Shown: positions 47,783-57,647, numbered from the stretch's first letter. The stretch is DNA of 64,000 bases from Grimontia indica (GCF_000333895.2 NZ_ANFM02000002.1:1-64000); one strand, 5' to 3'. Notes: generated from the sequence alone by a model not told the origin. Made by a program: numbers and translations.

Positions 47783-48359
47783 TGTTTTCCTCCTTTGGCA
47801 ACTCGAGCGACATGTAATCTGCCAGATCAAAGGTCGCCTTAAAGTTTTTGGCGATCAGGGACGATTTCGCTGCGTTGTTAATAATGGAATGGATCTGTAC
47901 GTTCTTGGCACCAGAGTCAGCTTCAAGCAGGGCTAACAGACTGGCGAGTTTGGCGTTATCGCGGCTTCGCCCTTCAATGGTCACCGTACCTGCGGTCATC
48001 GACACTTTATCGAGTACCACCCCATCCGGTGTAATTTGTGGCAGCAGATTGAAAAGCAACGTGGCATTGTTGCGCTGCTTTTGTAGCGAATTTACGAGGG
48101 TCAGGCGGCGATGAAGCTCATCACGCTCCACTTCTCGTTTAGCAAAATCCCGGAGAGTGGCATTCAGCTCATCGATTTCCTGCTGCAAACGCGCATTTCT
48201 CTCCTCTTGGAGAGTGAGTTGGTTGTAAACAACCCAACGGCCACCAATGACGCAAAAGGAAACCAATACCAAGACCAATACGGATTTATTGAAAAAGCGT
48301 CGACGGGTCGCCTGACGCTGCATTTCACGCCAAGGGAGGAGGTTGATACTAACGTTCAT
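47772..48359 (-). CDS. pilN: Type IV pilus inner-membrane protein PilN
   Basis: Protein of 195 residues starting MNVSINLLPWREMQRQATRR, the conserved PilN N-terminus whose INLLPWR peptide inserts into PilM. It then has one membrane helix (about 24-44), a coiled coil (50-85) and a periplasmic domain. It forms the PilM-PilN-PilO platform. The start overlaps the end of pilM by 11 bases. Confidence 0.96.
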   Translation of the reverse strand: MNVSINLLPWREMQRQATRRRFFNKSVLVLVLVSFCVIGGRWVVYNQLTLQEERNARLQQEIDELNATLRDFAKREVERDELHRRLTLVNSLQKQRNNATLLFNLLPQITPDGVVLDKVSMTAGTVTIEGRSRDNAKLASLLALLEADSGAKNVQIHSIINNAAKSSLIAKNFKATFDLADYMSLELPKEENNGR

Positions 48360-49287
48360 CTTCCACTCCCCTCAGTGCCAGTCCAATCGATGTGGACCAA
48401 GCCGCCGCTGATTCATTCAGATTGTCGACAAGCTTTGGCGAATAGCTCAGCCCTTGAAGTGGATTCAATGCCCTGACCCGCCAACCTAGCGCACTTTCCA
48501 GTTTAAAGATGTCGATCTTTTTCGCCCCATCGCCTGAGAGCCAAACCGTTGATACACGGGCTCCCTGCAACTGGGTAGAGGCCAGTTGATATTGACGTTG
48601 AATGGTCTCAGCAAGCTGTTGGGTGTATTGCTCACGGAGATCCTCGGCACTTTGATCGCCTTGCTCAAAGGGCACTGGCAATTCTCGGTAGAAATGGCCG
48701 TCTTTGGTGTCACCCAAACAAATCTGAAGACGTTCTGTGCCGACATCCACCATCAGCGAAGCGCCGACATCCGGCCGGGCGGTCATATGTTGTTTATAAA
48801 GACGCATCAGAGCATGGGTTTGGAGCTCAATCACTGAAAGCGAAAAGCCAGCAGATTCAAGACCGGAAAGGGTTTCTTTGAGCATGGGCTTGCGGCAGGC
48901 ATAGACCTCCACCCCATCACTTTCCGGCAGAGGGCGGTAATCATAGAGCAGTTCATCCATCGGCATCCCCAGACTCTCACTAAGCTGGAGGCCGACCTGA
49001 ACGTATTGCTCATGCTCCGGAATATCGAGTGCTATCGGGAATCGCTTCATCGCCACACTGCTTTGAGGGACGCCCATGATCTGAGCTTGTGGCCAGTTCC
49101 AAGGTACACCGCAGGCTTTGCGAAGTTGCTTCTTAACCAACTTAAGGGTGTCATTGAGAGAGGAGGATTTTCGCGGTGCTACAACGAGAGCCTGAAGCCT
49201 TAATGCTTTGCCACGTTTTTGGATCATCGCAGCACGAATAGAATGTGTGCCAACATCGATCCCCATAGCGGTTTTTCCAGCAAACAT
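48349..49287 (-). CDS. pilM: Type IV pilus assembly protein PilM
   Basis: Cytoplasmic actin-like ATPase-fold protein of 312 residues that binds the N-terminal peptide of PilN. Visible pieces are AMGIDVGTHSIRAAMIQ (phosphate loop 1), GASLMVDVGTERLQICLGD and VSTVWLSGDGAKK. The start is ATG 49287 (MFAGKTAMGID) with AAGGTGG upstream; in-frame ATG 49317 and TTG 49320 add residues not typical of PilM. First gene of pilMNOPQ, divergent from mrcA. Confidence 0.94.
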   Translation of the reverse strand: MFAGKTAMGIDVGTHSIRAAMIQKRGKALRLQALVVAPRKSSSLNDTLKLVKKQLRKACGVPWNWPQAQIMGVPQSSVAMKRFPIALDIPEHEQYVQVGLQLSESLGMPMDELLYDYRPLPESDGVEVYACRKPMLKETLSGLESAGFSLSVIELQTHALMRLYKQHMTARPDVGASLMVDVGTERLQICLGDTKDGHFYRELPVPFEQGDQSAEDLREQYTQQLAETIQRQYQLASTQLQGARVSTVWLSGDGAKKIDIFKLESALGWRVRALNPLQGLSYSPKLVDNLNESAAAWSTSIGLALRGVEDER

Positions 49288-49433
49288 TTGAAATGCCACC
49301 TTCTTAAAAGTCAGCATCAAGTAACTTTTTTGAAAGTTCTCTCCGCAGGTTCGTTATTTTTTGTTCAGTTCTCTTTATACTACGAGCACTAATGGTTTGA
49401 ACGACTCGACTGAAAACTTACGGGAAATATCAA

Positions 49434-51944
49434 GTGAAGTTCATTAAGCGACTGCTTATCCTTGCAATAATTTGCATATTACTTGGAGTGGGTACAATTT
49501 TTGGTTTTTACGTTTACGTAAAACCGGAATTGCCAGATGTTGCCACACTCAAGGATGTTGAACTGCAAACTCCGATGCAGGTGTACAGCGCAGACGGCAA
49601 ACTGATTTCCCAGTTTGGTGAAAAACGTCGTATTCCAGTAACTTATGACGACATCCCACAAGATTTGATTGACGCGCTGATCGCCACAGAAGACAGCCGT
49701 TTCTACGATCACCCGGGTATCGACCCAATCGGTATCACTCGTGCTGCGATCGTGGTCGCCATGTCGGGCAGCGCCAAACAGGGTGCGAGTACCATCACCC
49801 AACAGTTAGCTCGTAATTTCTTCCTTTCTAACGAAAAGAAGATCATGCGTAAAATCAAAGAGATATTTATCGCGATCCACATCGAGCAATTGTTGACGAA
49901 ACAGGAAATCATGGAGCTTTACGTCAACAAGATTTTCCTTGGTTATCGTTCGTATGGCTTTGGTGCCGCAGCACGTGTTTACTTTGGTAAAGACTTGAAA
50001 GACCTGACGCTGAGCGAACTCGCTACCCTTGCCGGTATGCCTAAAGCGCCGTCAACCATGAACCCGATTTACTCGGTAGAGCGTGCGACTAACCGCCGTA
50101 ACGTGGTGCTGAAACGTATGCTGGATGAAGGCTATGTCACCCGTTCTGAGTACGAACAAGCGAGAAACGAGCCGATTGTTTCCCGCTACCATGGCGCAGA
50201 AATCGAACTGAACGCACCTTACATGGCAGAAATGGCACGCGCCTGGGCGGTAGAGAAATACGGTGAAGACGTTTATGAATCCGGCATGAAGGTGTATACC
50301 ACGCTCGATTCACGTCTGCAGAATGCCGCTGAAAAAGCCGCCATCAACAACCTGTTGTCCTACGACGAACGCCACGGTTACCGGGGGGCGGTCGCAACAC
50401 TTTGGAAAGACGGCGCTGAACCTTGGGATTCAGAAAAGATTGCTAACCACCTGAAAAAACAACCTACCTACGGTGTGCTCAACCCGGCAGTTGTCATCAA
50501 AGTAGAAGGGAAAACGGCTGAGGTGGAGCTGCAAGACGGCAAGACAGTTTCCCTGCCTTGGGATGGCATGAAGTGGGCGCGTCGCTATAAAACCGACACC
50601 CGTCAAGGCACTGCCCCGAAACAGGCCGCAGATATTCTGGCTGTGGGTGAGCAAATCTGGGTACGCAAGATCAATGACGCATGGAACCTGAGTCAAGTGC
50701 CGGACGCCAACACCGCCATGGTGGCCATGTCACCGGAAAACGGGGCAATCAAAGCATTGGTCGGTGGTTTTAACTTCGTTCACAGTAAATTTAACCGTGC
50801 CACCCAGTCCGTCCGTCAGGTAGGCTCTGCTATCAAGCCATTTATCTACTCGGCAGCATTGGACCAGGGAATGACACTCGCAACCTTGATCAATGACGCT
50901 CCCATCAACAAATGGGACTCAAGCCAAGGTACAGCGTGGCGTCCGAAAAACTCACCACCAACCTACATTGGTCCAACCCGTGCACGCATTGGTCTGGCAA
51001 CCTCTAAAAACGTGATGGCGGTTCGTGTGCTGCGAAAAGTTGGCTTGGATGAGACCATCGACTTCCTAACCCGTTTTGGCTTCAAGCATGAAGAACTGCC
51101 ACGCTCTGAAACCCTGGCTTTGGGTGCTGGCAGCCTGACACCAATGCAAGTAGCACAAGGCTTCAGCGTGTTTGCTAACGGCGGTTACTACCTCAAGCCA
51201 TATTTTATCAGAAAGGTTGAAGACCCGTTTGGACAGCTGCTTTTCACCGCACATCCACAAACTATCTGCCGCGATAACTGCGACAGCAATGCGTCTAAAC
51301 TCAGCTCCGATAACCTGATGGAAGAGGAAAACCTGCTGGATGAAACCGCAGCAATGGAAAACGAGCCAGAGTTCGCACCACAAGTCATCAGTGAACAGAA
51401 TGCGTTCCTGACCCGCGAAATGATGGAAGCGAACATCTGGGGTGGCGGCGACTGGCGTCAGGGCACTGGCTGGAACGGTACCGGCTGGCGCGCACAAAAA
51501 CCGCTTAACCGCCGTGATATCGGTGGTAAGACGGGCACCACCAACGACTCCAAAGATGCATGGTACAGTGGCTTTGCGCCAGGCATGGTCGCAACAGTAT
51601 GGGTTGGTTTCGATGACCACTCACGTGAGCTCGGCCGAACCTCCCGCAACGCGAACCTGGATAACTCCCAGATCTCCGGTGCGGAAGCGGGGGCAAAAAC
51701 CGCGCAACCCGCCTGGATAGACTTTATGGTTGATGCGCTGGTTGATGTACCAGAGCAACGCAAAGAAGTTCCCGCCGACATCGTGAAAGTGCGCATTGAC
51801 CGTGATACCGGTTTGCTGACACGCAAAAATGATGCAAGCTCAATGTTCGAATACTTCGAAAAGGGCACCGAGCCAACTGACTATGTTTCCTCTGCCGCCA
51901 GCAGCGGAAATATTTACGAGTCGGAAGGTGAAGAGCTTTTCTAA
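49434..51944 (+). CDS. mrcA: Penicillin-binding protein 1A
   Basis: Class A PBP of 836 residues that polymerises and cross-links peptidoglycan. The order is an N-terminal membrane helix (about 5-28), a glycosyltransferase domain (about 55-230) with ATEDSRFYDHPGID and GASTITQQLARNFFL, an OB-like insert, and a transpeptidase domain. The active Ser lies in VGSAIKPFIYSAAL and the KTGTT motif in GGKTGTTNDSKDAWY. The start is GTG at 49434, preceded by GGGAAAT. Divergent from pilM, the usual gammaproteobacterial order. Confidence 0.96.
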   Translation: MKFIKRLLILAIICILLGVGTIFGFYVYVKPELPDVATLKDVELQTPMQVYSADGKLISQFGEKRRIPVTYDDIPQDLIDALIATEDSRFYDHPGIDPIGITRAAIVVAMSGSAKQGASTITQQLARNFFLSNEKKIMRKIKEIFIAIHIEQLLTKQEIMELYVNKIFLGYRSYGFGAAARVYFGKDLKDLTLSELATLAGMPKAPSTMNPIYSVERATNRRNVVLKRMLDEGYVTRSEYEQARNEPIVSRYHGAEIELNAPYMAEMARAWAVEKYGEDVYESGMKVYTTLDSRLQNAAEKAAINNLLSYDERHGYRGAVATLWKDGAEPWDSEKIANHLKKQPTYGVLNPAVVIKVEGKTAEVELQDGKTVSLPWDGMKWARRYKTDTRQGTAPKQAADILAVGEQIWVRKINDAWNLSQVPDANTAMVAMSPENGAIKALVGGFNFVHSKFNRATQSVRQVGSAIKPFIYSAALDQGMTLATLINDAPINKWDSSQGTAWRPKNSPPTYIGPTRARIGLATSKNVMAVRVLRKVGLDETIDFLTRFGFKHEELPRSETLALGAGSLTPMQVAQGFSVFANGGYYLKPYFIRKVEDPFGQLLFTAHPQTICRDNCDSNASKLSSDNLMEEENLLDETAAMENEPEFAPQVISEQNAFLTREMMEANIWGGGDWRQGTGWNGTGWRAQKPLNRRDIGGKTGTTNDSKDAWYSGFAPGMVATVWVGFDDHSRELGRTSRNANLDNSQISGAEAGAKTAQPAWIDFMVDALVDVPEQRKEVPADIVKVRIDRDTGLLTRKNDASSMFEYFEKGTEPTDYVSSAASSGNIYESEGEELF

Positions 51945-51960
51945 GTGCTAAAGAAACCAC

Positions 51961-51986
51961 AAAGGCGCCCATTGGGCGCCTTTTCT
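51961..51986 (+). terminator. Rho-independent terminator after mrcA
   Basis: Stem AAAGGCGCCC (51961-51970), loop ATT, GGGCGCCTTT (51974-51983), then TCTTTT. It lies between convergent mrcA and oxyR. The minus-strand T run is short, so it mainly serves mrcA. Confidence 0.9.
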
Positions 51987-52001
51987 TTTGGTCTCGCGAA
52001 G

Positions 52002-52907
52002 TTAGCCTATCGGATTACAGACTTTACCCATGGCATCAGCAATGACTTTCGCCAGTTTTTCATAGCGCGCCCGCAGTGGCGAACCGGGACGGTAGTCCAA
52101 GGTGATCAAGCGCTGAGGCTCAGGATCCACGGCTTTCACATACACCACACCATCACGCTGCATACTCTCAGGGACAGACAGCTTCGGCAGCAGAGTGATA
52201 CCCGTCTCTGCCGCCACCATGTTGCGAAGGGTCTCCAGACTGGTCGCTCGGAAACGCGAGTCTTCCTTCGCGCCTGCTGCAAAACAAAAGCCCATCGCCT
52301 GATCGCGAAGACAGTGCCCATCTGCCAACATCAACAATGTTTCGCCACGAAGGTCATCCATCGGCACGGTTTCAGCCTTTGACCACTTGTGACCTTCCGG
52401 TAACGCCAGCAACATCGGCTCAAGATACAGTGGGATTTCCTTAAAGTGCTCAGTTTCTTTAACGGATGCCAGAATAATGCAGTCCAGTTTCCCCTCTTCC
52501 AACTGCTGCACAAGTTGATGGGTCTGTGCTTCGTGAAGGAAAAGTTCAAGCTCTGGGAATGCCTCTTTCAGCGCTGGCACAATATGGGGAAGCAGATACG
52601 GGCCGACAGTCGGAATAAACCCAATGTGCAGCGGCCCCGCCATTTCTTCGCCTTGCTGACTTGCCATCTCTTCCAGCACTTTCACTTCCATCAGGATTTT
52701 TTGTGCTTGACGGACAAGCTGCATGCCAGCGTCAGTGAACAGCACTTTTCGGCTGGTGCGCTCCAGCAGCACCACACCCAGTTCATCTTCCAACTTGCGG
52801 ATCTGGCCGCTCAATGTTGGCTGGCTGACGAAACAGGCTTCCGCTGCCTTTCTGAAGTGCTGGTGCTCGGACAGAGCCACCAGATATTCGAGATCGCGAA
52901 TATTCAC
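52002..52907 (-). CDS. oxyR: Hydrogen-peroxide-sensing regulator OxyR
   Basis: LysR-type activator of 301 residues. The N-terminal winged HTH (1-60) has FRKAAEACFVSQPTLSGQIRKLE. The redox pair is Cys199 and Cys208 in DGHCLRDQAMGFCFAAGA, numbered exactly as in E. coli OxyR. Peroxide oxidises the pair to a disulfide and switches on defence genes. An OxyR-like site lies 15 bases upstream of its own start, and the Prx-Grx gene diverges across it. Confidence 0.97.
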   Translation of the reverse strand: MNIRDLEYLVALSEHQHFRKAAEACFVSQPTLSGQIRKLEDELGVVLLERTSRKVLFTDAGMQLVRQAQKILMEVKVLEEMASQQGEEMAGPLHIGFIPTVGPYLLPHIVPALKEAFPELELFLHEAQTHQLVQQLEEGKLDCIILASVKETEHFKEIPLYLEPMLLALPEGHKWSKAETVPMDDLRGETLLMLADGHCLRDQAMGFCFAAGAKEDSRFRATSLETLRNMVAAETGITLLPKLSVPESMQRDGVVYVKAVDPEPQRLITLDYRPGSPLRARYEKLAKVIADAMGKVCNPIG

Positions 52908-52921
52908 ACCAAACCTCTTTG

Positions 52922-52958
52922 ATAGATTTTACTTATTAAAATGATAAACCCAATCAAT
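52922..52958. promoter_or_regulatory. OxyR binding site between oxyR and the Prx-Grx gene
   Basis: Four tetranucleotides with exact 7-base spacing: ATAG (52922), TTAT (52933), ATAA (52944), CAAT (52955). The consensus is ATAG-N7-CTAT-N7-ATAG-N7-CTAT, so 13 of 16 positions match. The place, adjacent to oxyR and upstream of a peroxidase gene, supports autoregulation and divergent activation. Confidence 0.75.
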
Positions 52959-53054
52959 TAGAACTATCTACCCCTTTCGCCCTAATATACACACATCAAC
53001 CGGGAACACCGGATTAAAGAACTGAAAAACAAAATTTATTTAAGGGGTATTACC

Positions 53055-53786
53055 ATGGAATTTATTAACAAAGAAGGTCAGAAAGTACCAAGCGTTACCT
53101 TCCCAACTCGCAAGGGTGATGAGTGGGTAAACGTGACCACTGACGAGCTGTTTGCCGGTAAAACGGTTGTTTTATTCAGCCTGCCAGGTGCTTTCACTCC
53201 GACGTGTTCTTCAACGCACCTGCCTCGCTACAACGAGCTGTACTCAGTGTTCCAAGAGCACGGTGTCGATGACATTCTTTGTGTGTCTGTCAACGATACG
53301 TTCGTGATGAACGCTTGGAAAGCAGACCAGGAAGCAGAAAACATCACTTTCATCCCAGACGGCAATGCAGAGTTTACTCGCGGCATGGGTATGGCAGTAG
53401 CGAAAGACGATTTGGGCTTTGGTGAGCGTTCATGGCGCTACAGCATGCTGGTAAAAGACGGCGTGGTAGAGAAGATGTTCATCGAACCAAACGAGCCAGG
53501 CGACCCCTTCAAGGTTTCTGATGCAGACACTATGCTTGGCTACATTGCACCAAACCATAAACTGCAAGAATCAATTACGGTATTCAGCAAACCAGGTTGT
53601 CCTTTCTGTGCGAAAGCGAAACAAACGCTGATCGATAACAAGCTACAGTTTGAAGAGATTGTGCTGGGTCAGGATGCTACCACTGTGAGCCTGCGTGCAG
53701 TAAGCGGCCGCGCTACAGTGCCACAAGTATTCATTGGCGGTAAGCACATCGGTGGCAGCGACGAGCTGGAAGCATACTTCGCATAA
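53055..53786 (+). CDS. Peroxiredoxin 5 - glutaredoxin fusion protein
   Basis: Peroxidase of 243 residues that reduces H2O2 and alkyl peroxides using glutathione. The N-terminal Prx5 domain (1-165) has the peroxidatic Cys51 in [14 protein letters not shown]. The C-terminal glutaredoxin (about 173-243) has CPFC (Cys182, Cys185) and [18 protein letters not shown]. The same fusion is known from Haemophilus influenzae and vibrios. AAGGGG lies upstream of the ATG. Divergent from oxyR and followed 72 bases later by a flavoprotein gene; OxyR control is likely from the site in the gap. Confidence 0.95.
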   Translation: MEFINKEGQKVPSVTFPTRKGDEWVNVTTDELFAGKTVVLFSLPGAFTPTCSSTHLPRYNELYSVFQEHGVDDILCVSVNDTFVMNAWKADQEAENITFIPDGNAEFTRGMGMAVAKDDLGFGERSWRYSMLVKDGVVEKMFIEPNEPGDPFKVSDADTMLGYIAPNHKLQESITVFSKPGCPFCAKAKQTLIDNKLQFEEIVLGQDATTVSLRAVSGRATVPQVFIGGKHIGGSDELEAYFA

Positions 53787-53794
53787 CACCGAAC

Positions 53795-53814
53795 AGGGCA
53801 GCTTAGGCTGCCCT
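53795..53814 (+). repeat. Hairpin without T run between the Prx-Grx and flavoprotein genes
   Basis: AGGGCAGC (53795-53802), loop TTAG, GCTGCCCT (53807-53814), followed by ACTTAATCC. A stable 8-bp stem without a T run suggests an RNA-stability or partial attenuation element rather than a full terminator, so the flavoprotein gene can still be co-transcribed. Confidence 0.55.
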
Positions 53815-53858
53815 ACTTAATCCTAACGCTTGTAACCGGATTTACCTGGAGAATAATA

Positions 53859-55310
53859 ATGAAAACCTTGAATGTAGATGTCGCCGTCATTGGTGGAGGT
53901 ACCGCAGGTCTGGGTGCTTACCGCGCAGCCAAAGCACACACCGACAATGTTGTGATCATCGAAGGCGGTCCTTACGGCACGACCTGTGCGCGCGTTGGCT
54001 GTATGCCATCGAAACTTCTGATTGCCGCTGCTGAAGCCGTTCACCACATCGAAAAAGCGCCCGGTTTTGGCGTGCATCCTCAAGGTGAAATTAAAATCAA
54101 TGGCCGTGAAGTGATGGATCGTGTGAAACGCGAACGTGACCGTTTCGTTGGCTTTGTTCTCGAAGGTGTTGATGAAATCCCGGTAGAAGACAAAATCGCC
54201 GGTTACGCCAAATTTGTTGACGACAACACTCTGGTTGTCGACGACCACACCCGCATCGAAGCAAAACGCATTGTGATTGCAACGGGTTCACGCCCAACCT
54301 GGCCGGCGCCATGGAATGATTTGGGTGACCGTCTGATTGTGAATGATGACGTATTCGATTGGGATGATTTGCCAGGATCTGTCGCTGTATTCGGTCCAGG
54401 CGTTATCGGTCTTGAGCTTGGTCAGTCACTGCATCGCCTTGGCGTGAAAGTGAAAGTCTTCGGTGTTGGCGGTCAGGTAGGTCCTTTAACTGACCCAACG
54501 GTAATGGCTTACGCAGATAAAGCCTTCAACGAAGAGTTCTATCTGGACGCTGACGCTAAAGTCGAAGAAATGGTGCGCGAAGGCGAAAAAGTCCATATCC
54601 GTTACCTTGACAAGCAAGGTCAGGAACAACGTATGGAAGTGGACTATGTGCTGGCAGCAACCGGTCGTCGTCCTAACGTCGACAAGCTGGACATTGAAAA
54701 CACAGGCATGGAATTGGATGCACGCGGTGTACCAACGGCTGACCCATACACCATGCAAACCAGTGTCGCGTCGATTTTCATCTCAGGAGATGCGAGCAAC
54801 CAGATCCCATTGCTTCACGAAGCAGCGGATCAGGGTCGAATCGCCGGCGACAACGCAGGTCGATTCCCAGATATTCGTGCGGGTCTGCGCCGAAGCAAAA
54901 TCGCTGCTGTGTTCTCTGATCCACAAATTGCCATGGTGGGTGAAACCTACAAAGAAATCACCGCACGTCTTGGCACCTGTGGCTGTTTCGAAACCGGTGT
55001 TGTGTCGTTTGAAGGTCAAGGCCGCTCACGTGTCATGTTACGAAACAAAGGTGTGCTGCACGTTTACGGTGAGCAGGGTACCGGTCGCTTCCTTGGCGCA
55101 GAGATGATGGGCCCGAATGCAGAGCATCTGGCACATCTGCTGGCTTGGGCACACCAAAACCAAATGACCATTTCTCAGATGCTGGATATGCCTTTCTATC
55201 ACCCGGTGATTGAAGAAGGCGTGCGTACCGCACTGCGTGACCTGAACGCCAAGCTGCACTTAGGTCCTGAAATGATCAAGCACTGCCTGGATTGCGGTCC
55301 AGGCTGTTAA
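53859..55310 (+). CDS. Dihydrolipoamide-dehydrogenase-like flavoprotein with C-terminal Cys tail
   Basis: Pyridine-nucleotide-disulfide oxidoreductase of 483 residues. The order is an FAD Rossmann fold (VAVIGGGTAGLGA), the redox disulfide TTCARVGCMPSK (Cys43, Cys48), an NAD-binding region (VAVFGPGVIGLELGQSLHRLG), FISGDASNQIPLLHEAADQG, and a dimer domain with the His-Glu pair in FYHPVIEEG. The final residues CLDCGPGC add three cysteines not usual for lipoamide dehydrogenase. It is not linked to 2-oxoacid dehydrogenase genes but follows a Prx-Grx peroxidase, so a reductase role in peroxide defence is inferred. Confidence 0.87.
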   Translation: MKTLNVDVAVIGGGTAGLGAYRAAKAHTDNVVIIEGGPYGTTCARVGCMPSKLLIAAAEAVHHIEKAPGFGVHPQGEIKINGREVMDRVKRERDRFVGFVLEGVDEIPVEDKIAGYAKFVDDNTLVVDDHTRIEAKRIVIATGSRPTWPAPWNDLGDRLIVNDDVFDWDDLPGSVAVFGPGVIGLELGQSLHRLGVKVKVFGVGGQVGPLTDPTVMAYADKAFNEEFYLDADAKVEEMVREGEKVHIRYLDKQGQEQRMEVDYVLAATGRRPNVDKLDIENTGMELDARGVPTADPYTMQTSVASIFISGDASNQIPLLHEAADQGRIAGDNAGRFPDIRAGLRRSKIAAVFSDPQIAMVGETYKEITARLGTCGCFETGVVSFEGQGRSRVMLRNKGVLHVYGEQGTGRFLGAEMMGPNAEHLAHLLAWAHQNQMTISQMLDMPFYHPVIEEGVRTALRDLNAKLHLGPEMIKHCLDCGPGC

Positions 55311-55392
55311 AACCCAATACCAATAACAGTGTTAATCCCCTTGCTTGCATAACTTGCACGTTCACCTAACTCTCCCCAAGAGTTTGTGGTTT

Positions 55393-55418
55393 GCCCTCCT
55401 TTACGGAGGGCTTTTTTC
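55393..55418 (+). terminator. Rho-independent terminator after the flavoprotein gene
   Basis: Stem GCCCTCC (55393-55399), loop TTTAC, GGAGGGC (55405-55411), then six T. It lies between the flavoprotein stop and the DUF3624 start. Confidence 0.92.
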
Positions 55419-55460
55419 TTTGTAGGCTGCAACAAGTTGATATTTTTGGGCTTGCTATCC

Positions 55461-55712
55461 ATGAGTTGCCGCTTTTGCAAAGACGCCTCTCTCACTATTC
55501 GCGCCAAACTCGGCCGCTGCAAACGTTGCATGATTCAACTTGCCGTGATGAATCTGGTGCTGTGGCCAATATGGTTTATCGGGTTCAGTGACACACCGAA
55601 ATCGATAGAGTCCATCACCTTGCTCTTTGGTGCAGGTGCCAGCGCTATTTTACTCACCCTTCACCTCATTCTGATGCCGTTTCGGATGAATGCGCCCGAA
55701 CCCAAAAAGTAG
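55461..55712 (+). CDS. DUF3624 small membrane protein
   Basis: Protein of 83 residues. The N-terminus has two Cys pairs, CRFC and CKRC (in LGRCKRCMIQ), suggesting a small zinc or redox knuckle. Two membrane helices follow (about 25-42 and 55-75). The KLGRCKRCM and SIESITLLFGAGAS pieces match DUF3624. The start is ATG 55461; a longer frame from 55386 would run through the preceding terminator hairpin. Function unknown. Confidence 0.85.
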   Translation: MSCRFCKDASLTIRAKLGRCKRCMIQLAVMNLVLWPIWFIGFSDTPKSIESITLLFGAGASAILLTLHLILMPFRMNAPEPKK

Positions 55713-55726
55713 CACCTAGAAAACAC

Positions 55727-55755
55727 AAAAAAACCGGCCTAAGCCGGTTTTTATT
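55727..55755. terminator. Bidirectional terminator between DUF3624 and argH(A)
   Basis: Stem AAACCGGC (55731-55738), loop CTAA, GCCGGTTT (55743-55750). There is a T run on the plus strand and an A run (T on the minus strand) at 55727-55733. It serves both convergent genes. Confidence 0.92.
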
Positions 55756-55769
55756 TATTCGATGCTTGT

Positions 55770-57647
55770 TTAAGCGACGTTGGCTTTAGCAATCAATCTG
55801 TCCTGATCAAAGGTAAACTCCAGCGCCACTTCATCACACGCATGAAGGCGTGGACAGCGGTCGCAATCTTTCATCACCTTTTCAGGCAGCAAAGATTTAG
55901 ACGTTGGAATAAAGCCCTGACGCATAAAGAACTCTGGTACACGGGTCAGCACAAACACTTTCTTGATGGCCATGCCACTCGCTTTTTTCAGCAGATGTTG
56001 AACAATCGCGCTGCCCTGCCCTTGATTCTGCCAGCCAGCTTCCACGCCCAAAGAGCGCACTTCCGCAAGACCCGAATCATAAACATAAAGCGATGCACAA
56101 CCTGTCACTTCACCCTGATGCTCAGCTACCGCAAACGAACCAATATCACGAACCAGTTCATTACGTTCACGCGGCAGGTTTTCACCCAGCCCCGCCCAGT
56201 AAACCACCATGCCTTCAATCGCATCGAGGTCAGTAAGACGCGCGCCACGTACTTTCACGCTTGGCGAGTAACGTTTTTCCAAACGCTTCTCTGCCTGACT
56301 AATGGCGTATTCCACCTGATTCGGCGCCACACCACCCAGCGCACAACGCTTCTCAAGACAGGATTCAATAGTGAGGATGGGATAAACATCCTCGTCAATC
56401 ACTGGCGAGAACTGCTTCATGTCATCAAGAGAAAGCTCTTCCAGCGCACAGCCTTTTTCAATGGCGGCGACCACAGCGACACCCACGATATGGTGCGCTT
56501 CACGGAAAGGAATGCCTTTAGCAACCAGATAATCCGCAAGCTCAGTCGCGTTGGAATAACCTTGCATCGCCGCTTCCAGCGTGCGGTCTTTGTTGATTTT
56601 GATGCCATCAAAACAAAGCGCCGCCATCTCAATACAGTCAAACCAGGTGTCGAGCGCATCGAACAGCCCTTCTTTGTCTTCCTGCATGTCTTTGTTGTAA
56701 GCAAGCGGCAGTGCTTTCACTGTCATCATCATCGCCGACATGGCGCCATAAACGCGGCCCGTCTTACCACGGATAAGCTCAAGCGCATCTGGGTTCTTCT
56801 TCTGTGGCATCAGGGATGAACCTGATGTCACAGCGTCTGCAAGCTCAACAAAGTTGGACTCGCCAGAGTTGTAGAAAATAAGATCTTCGGCCATACGCGA
56901 CAGGTGCAACATAGACACCGATGCCACAGACATCAGCTCCATCACATGGTCACGGTCAGAAACCGAGTCCAGGCTGTTGCGGGTTGCACGGCGGAAACCC
57001 AGGCTGTGTGCCAGTGCTTCGCGGTCAATCGGATACGCCGTACCTGCCAGCGCACCAGAGCCCAATGGGCAGGTATCCAAGCGGTTCAGTGCATCGCTCA
57101 GGCGCGAGTAGTCACGCTCGAACATTTCAACATAAGCCAGACACCAGTGTGCAAAAGTCACTGGCTGGGCACGTTGAAGGTGAGTGTAGCCCGGCAGCAC
57201 CGTGTTCTGGTTCTTTGCCGCGACTTTTACCATCTGGTTTTGCAGTTTATCGAGTGCAAGGAGAAGCTGTTGACCTTGCTGACGACACCAAAGCTTAAGG
57301 TCAGTCGCCACCTGATCATTACGCGAACGACCGGTGTGCAGCTTTTTACCCAAATCGCCCACTTTGGCAATCAGTTGCTGCTCGACCCAGCTGTGAATGT
57401 CTTCAGCGTCAGAGCGCAGGATCTGCTCTGGATCTTCCATCACAGCCAGCTTGATTTCATTCAGTGCAAGCTCAAGGCGTTGCTGCTCAATCTCAGACAA
57501 TACGCCCACTGAGCGCAGTGCCTTTGACCAGGCAATTGAACCTACGATGTCCTGCTCCGCGAGGCGATAGTCAAAACGCAACGAATCATTAAACTGCTTG
57601 AACCGCGTGTCTGCTGCCTGACTAAACCTTCCGCCCCATAACGCCAT
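55770..57647 (-). CDS. argH: Argininosuccinate lyase fused to N-acetylglutamate synthase, ArgH(A)
   Basis: Protein of 625 residues. The ArgH part (about 1-460) has the fumarase-family signature [15 protein letters not shown] and [16 protein letters not shown]. The C-terminal GNAT domain (about 465-600) has [23 protein letters not shown], the acetyl-CoA loop. This fusion, described in Vibrio and Moritella, supplies both the first and the last steps of arginine synthesis. The last about 30 residues contain [10 protein letters not shown], a Cys cluster. It follows argG by 40 bases and ends the argCBGH(A) operon. Confidence 0.96.
   Translation of the reverse strand: MALWGGRFSQAADTRFKQFNDSLRFDYRLAEQDIVGSIAWSKALRSVGVLSEIEQQRLELALNEIKLAVMEDPEQILRSDAEDIHSWVEQQLIAKVGDLGKKLHTGRSRNDQVATDLKLWCRQQGQQLLLALDKLQNQMVKVAAKNQNTVLPGYTHLQRAQPVTFAHWCLAYVEMFERDYSRLSDALNRLDTCPLGSGALAGTAYPIDREALAHSLGFRRATRNSLDSVSDRDHVMELMSVASVSMLHLSRMAEDLIFYNSGESNFVELADAVTSGSSLMPQKKNPDALELIRGKTGRVYGAMSAMMMTVKALPLAYNKDMQEDKEGLFDALDTWFDCIEMAALCFDGIKINKDRTLEAAMQGYSNATELADYLVAKGIPFREAHHIVGVAVVAAIEKGCALEELSLDDMKQFSPVIDEDVYPILTIESCLEKRCALGGVAPNQVEYAISQAEKRLEKRYSPSVKVRGARLTDLDAIEGMVVYWAGLGENLPRERNELVRDIGSFAVAEHQGEVTGCASLYVYDSGLAEVRSLGVEAGWQNQGQGSAIVQHLLKKASGMAIKKVFVLTRVPEFFMRQGFIPTSKSLLPEKVMKDCDRCPRLHACDEVALEFTFDQDRLIAKANVA

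Noticed and set aside
55386-55460. Upstream start of the DUF3624 protein
   Set aside because: The added codons translate the terminator hairpin; the family begins with the Cys-containing MSCRFC segment.
55842-56819. A 325-codon plus-strand frame opposite argH(A)
   Set aside because: Antisense shadow of a conserved gene; low-complexity Arg/His/Phe-rich translation and no start signal.
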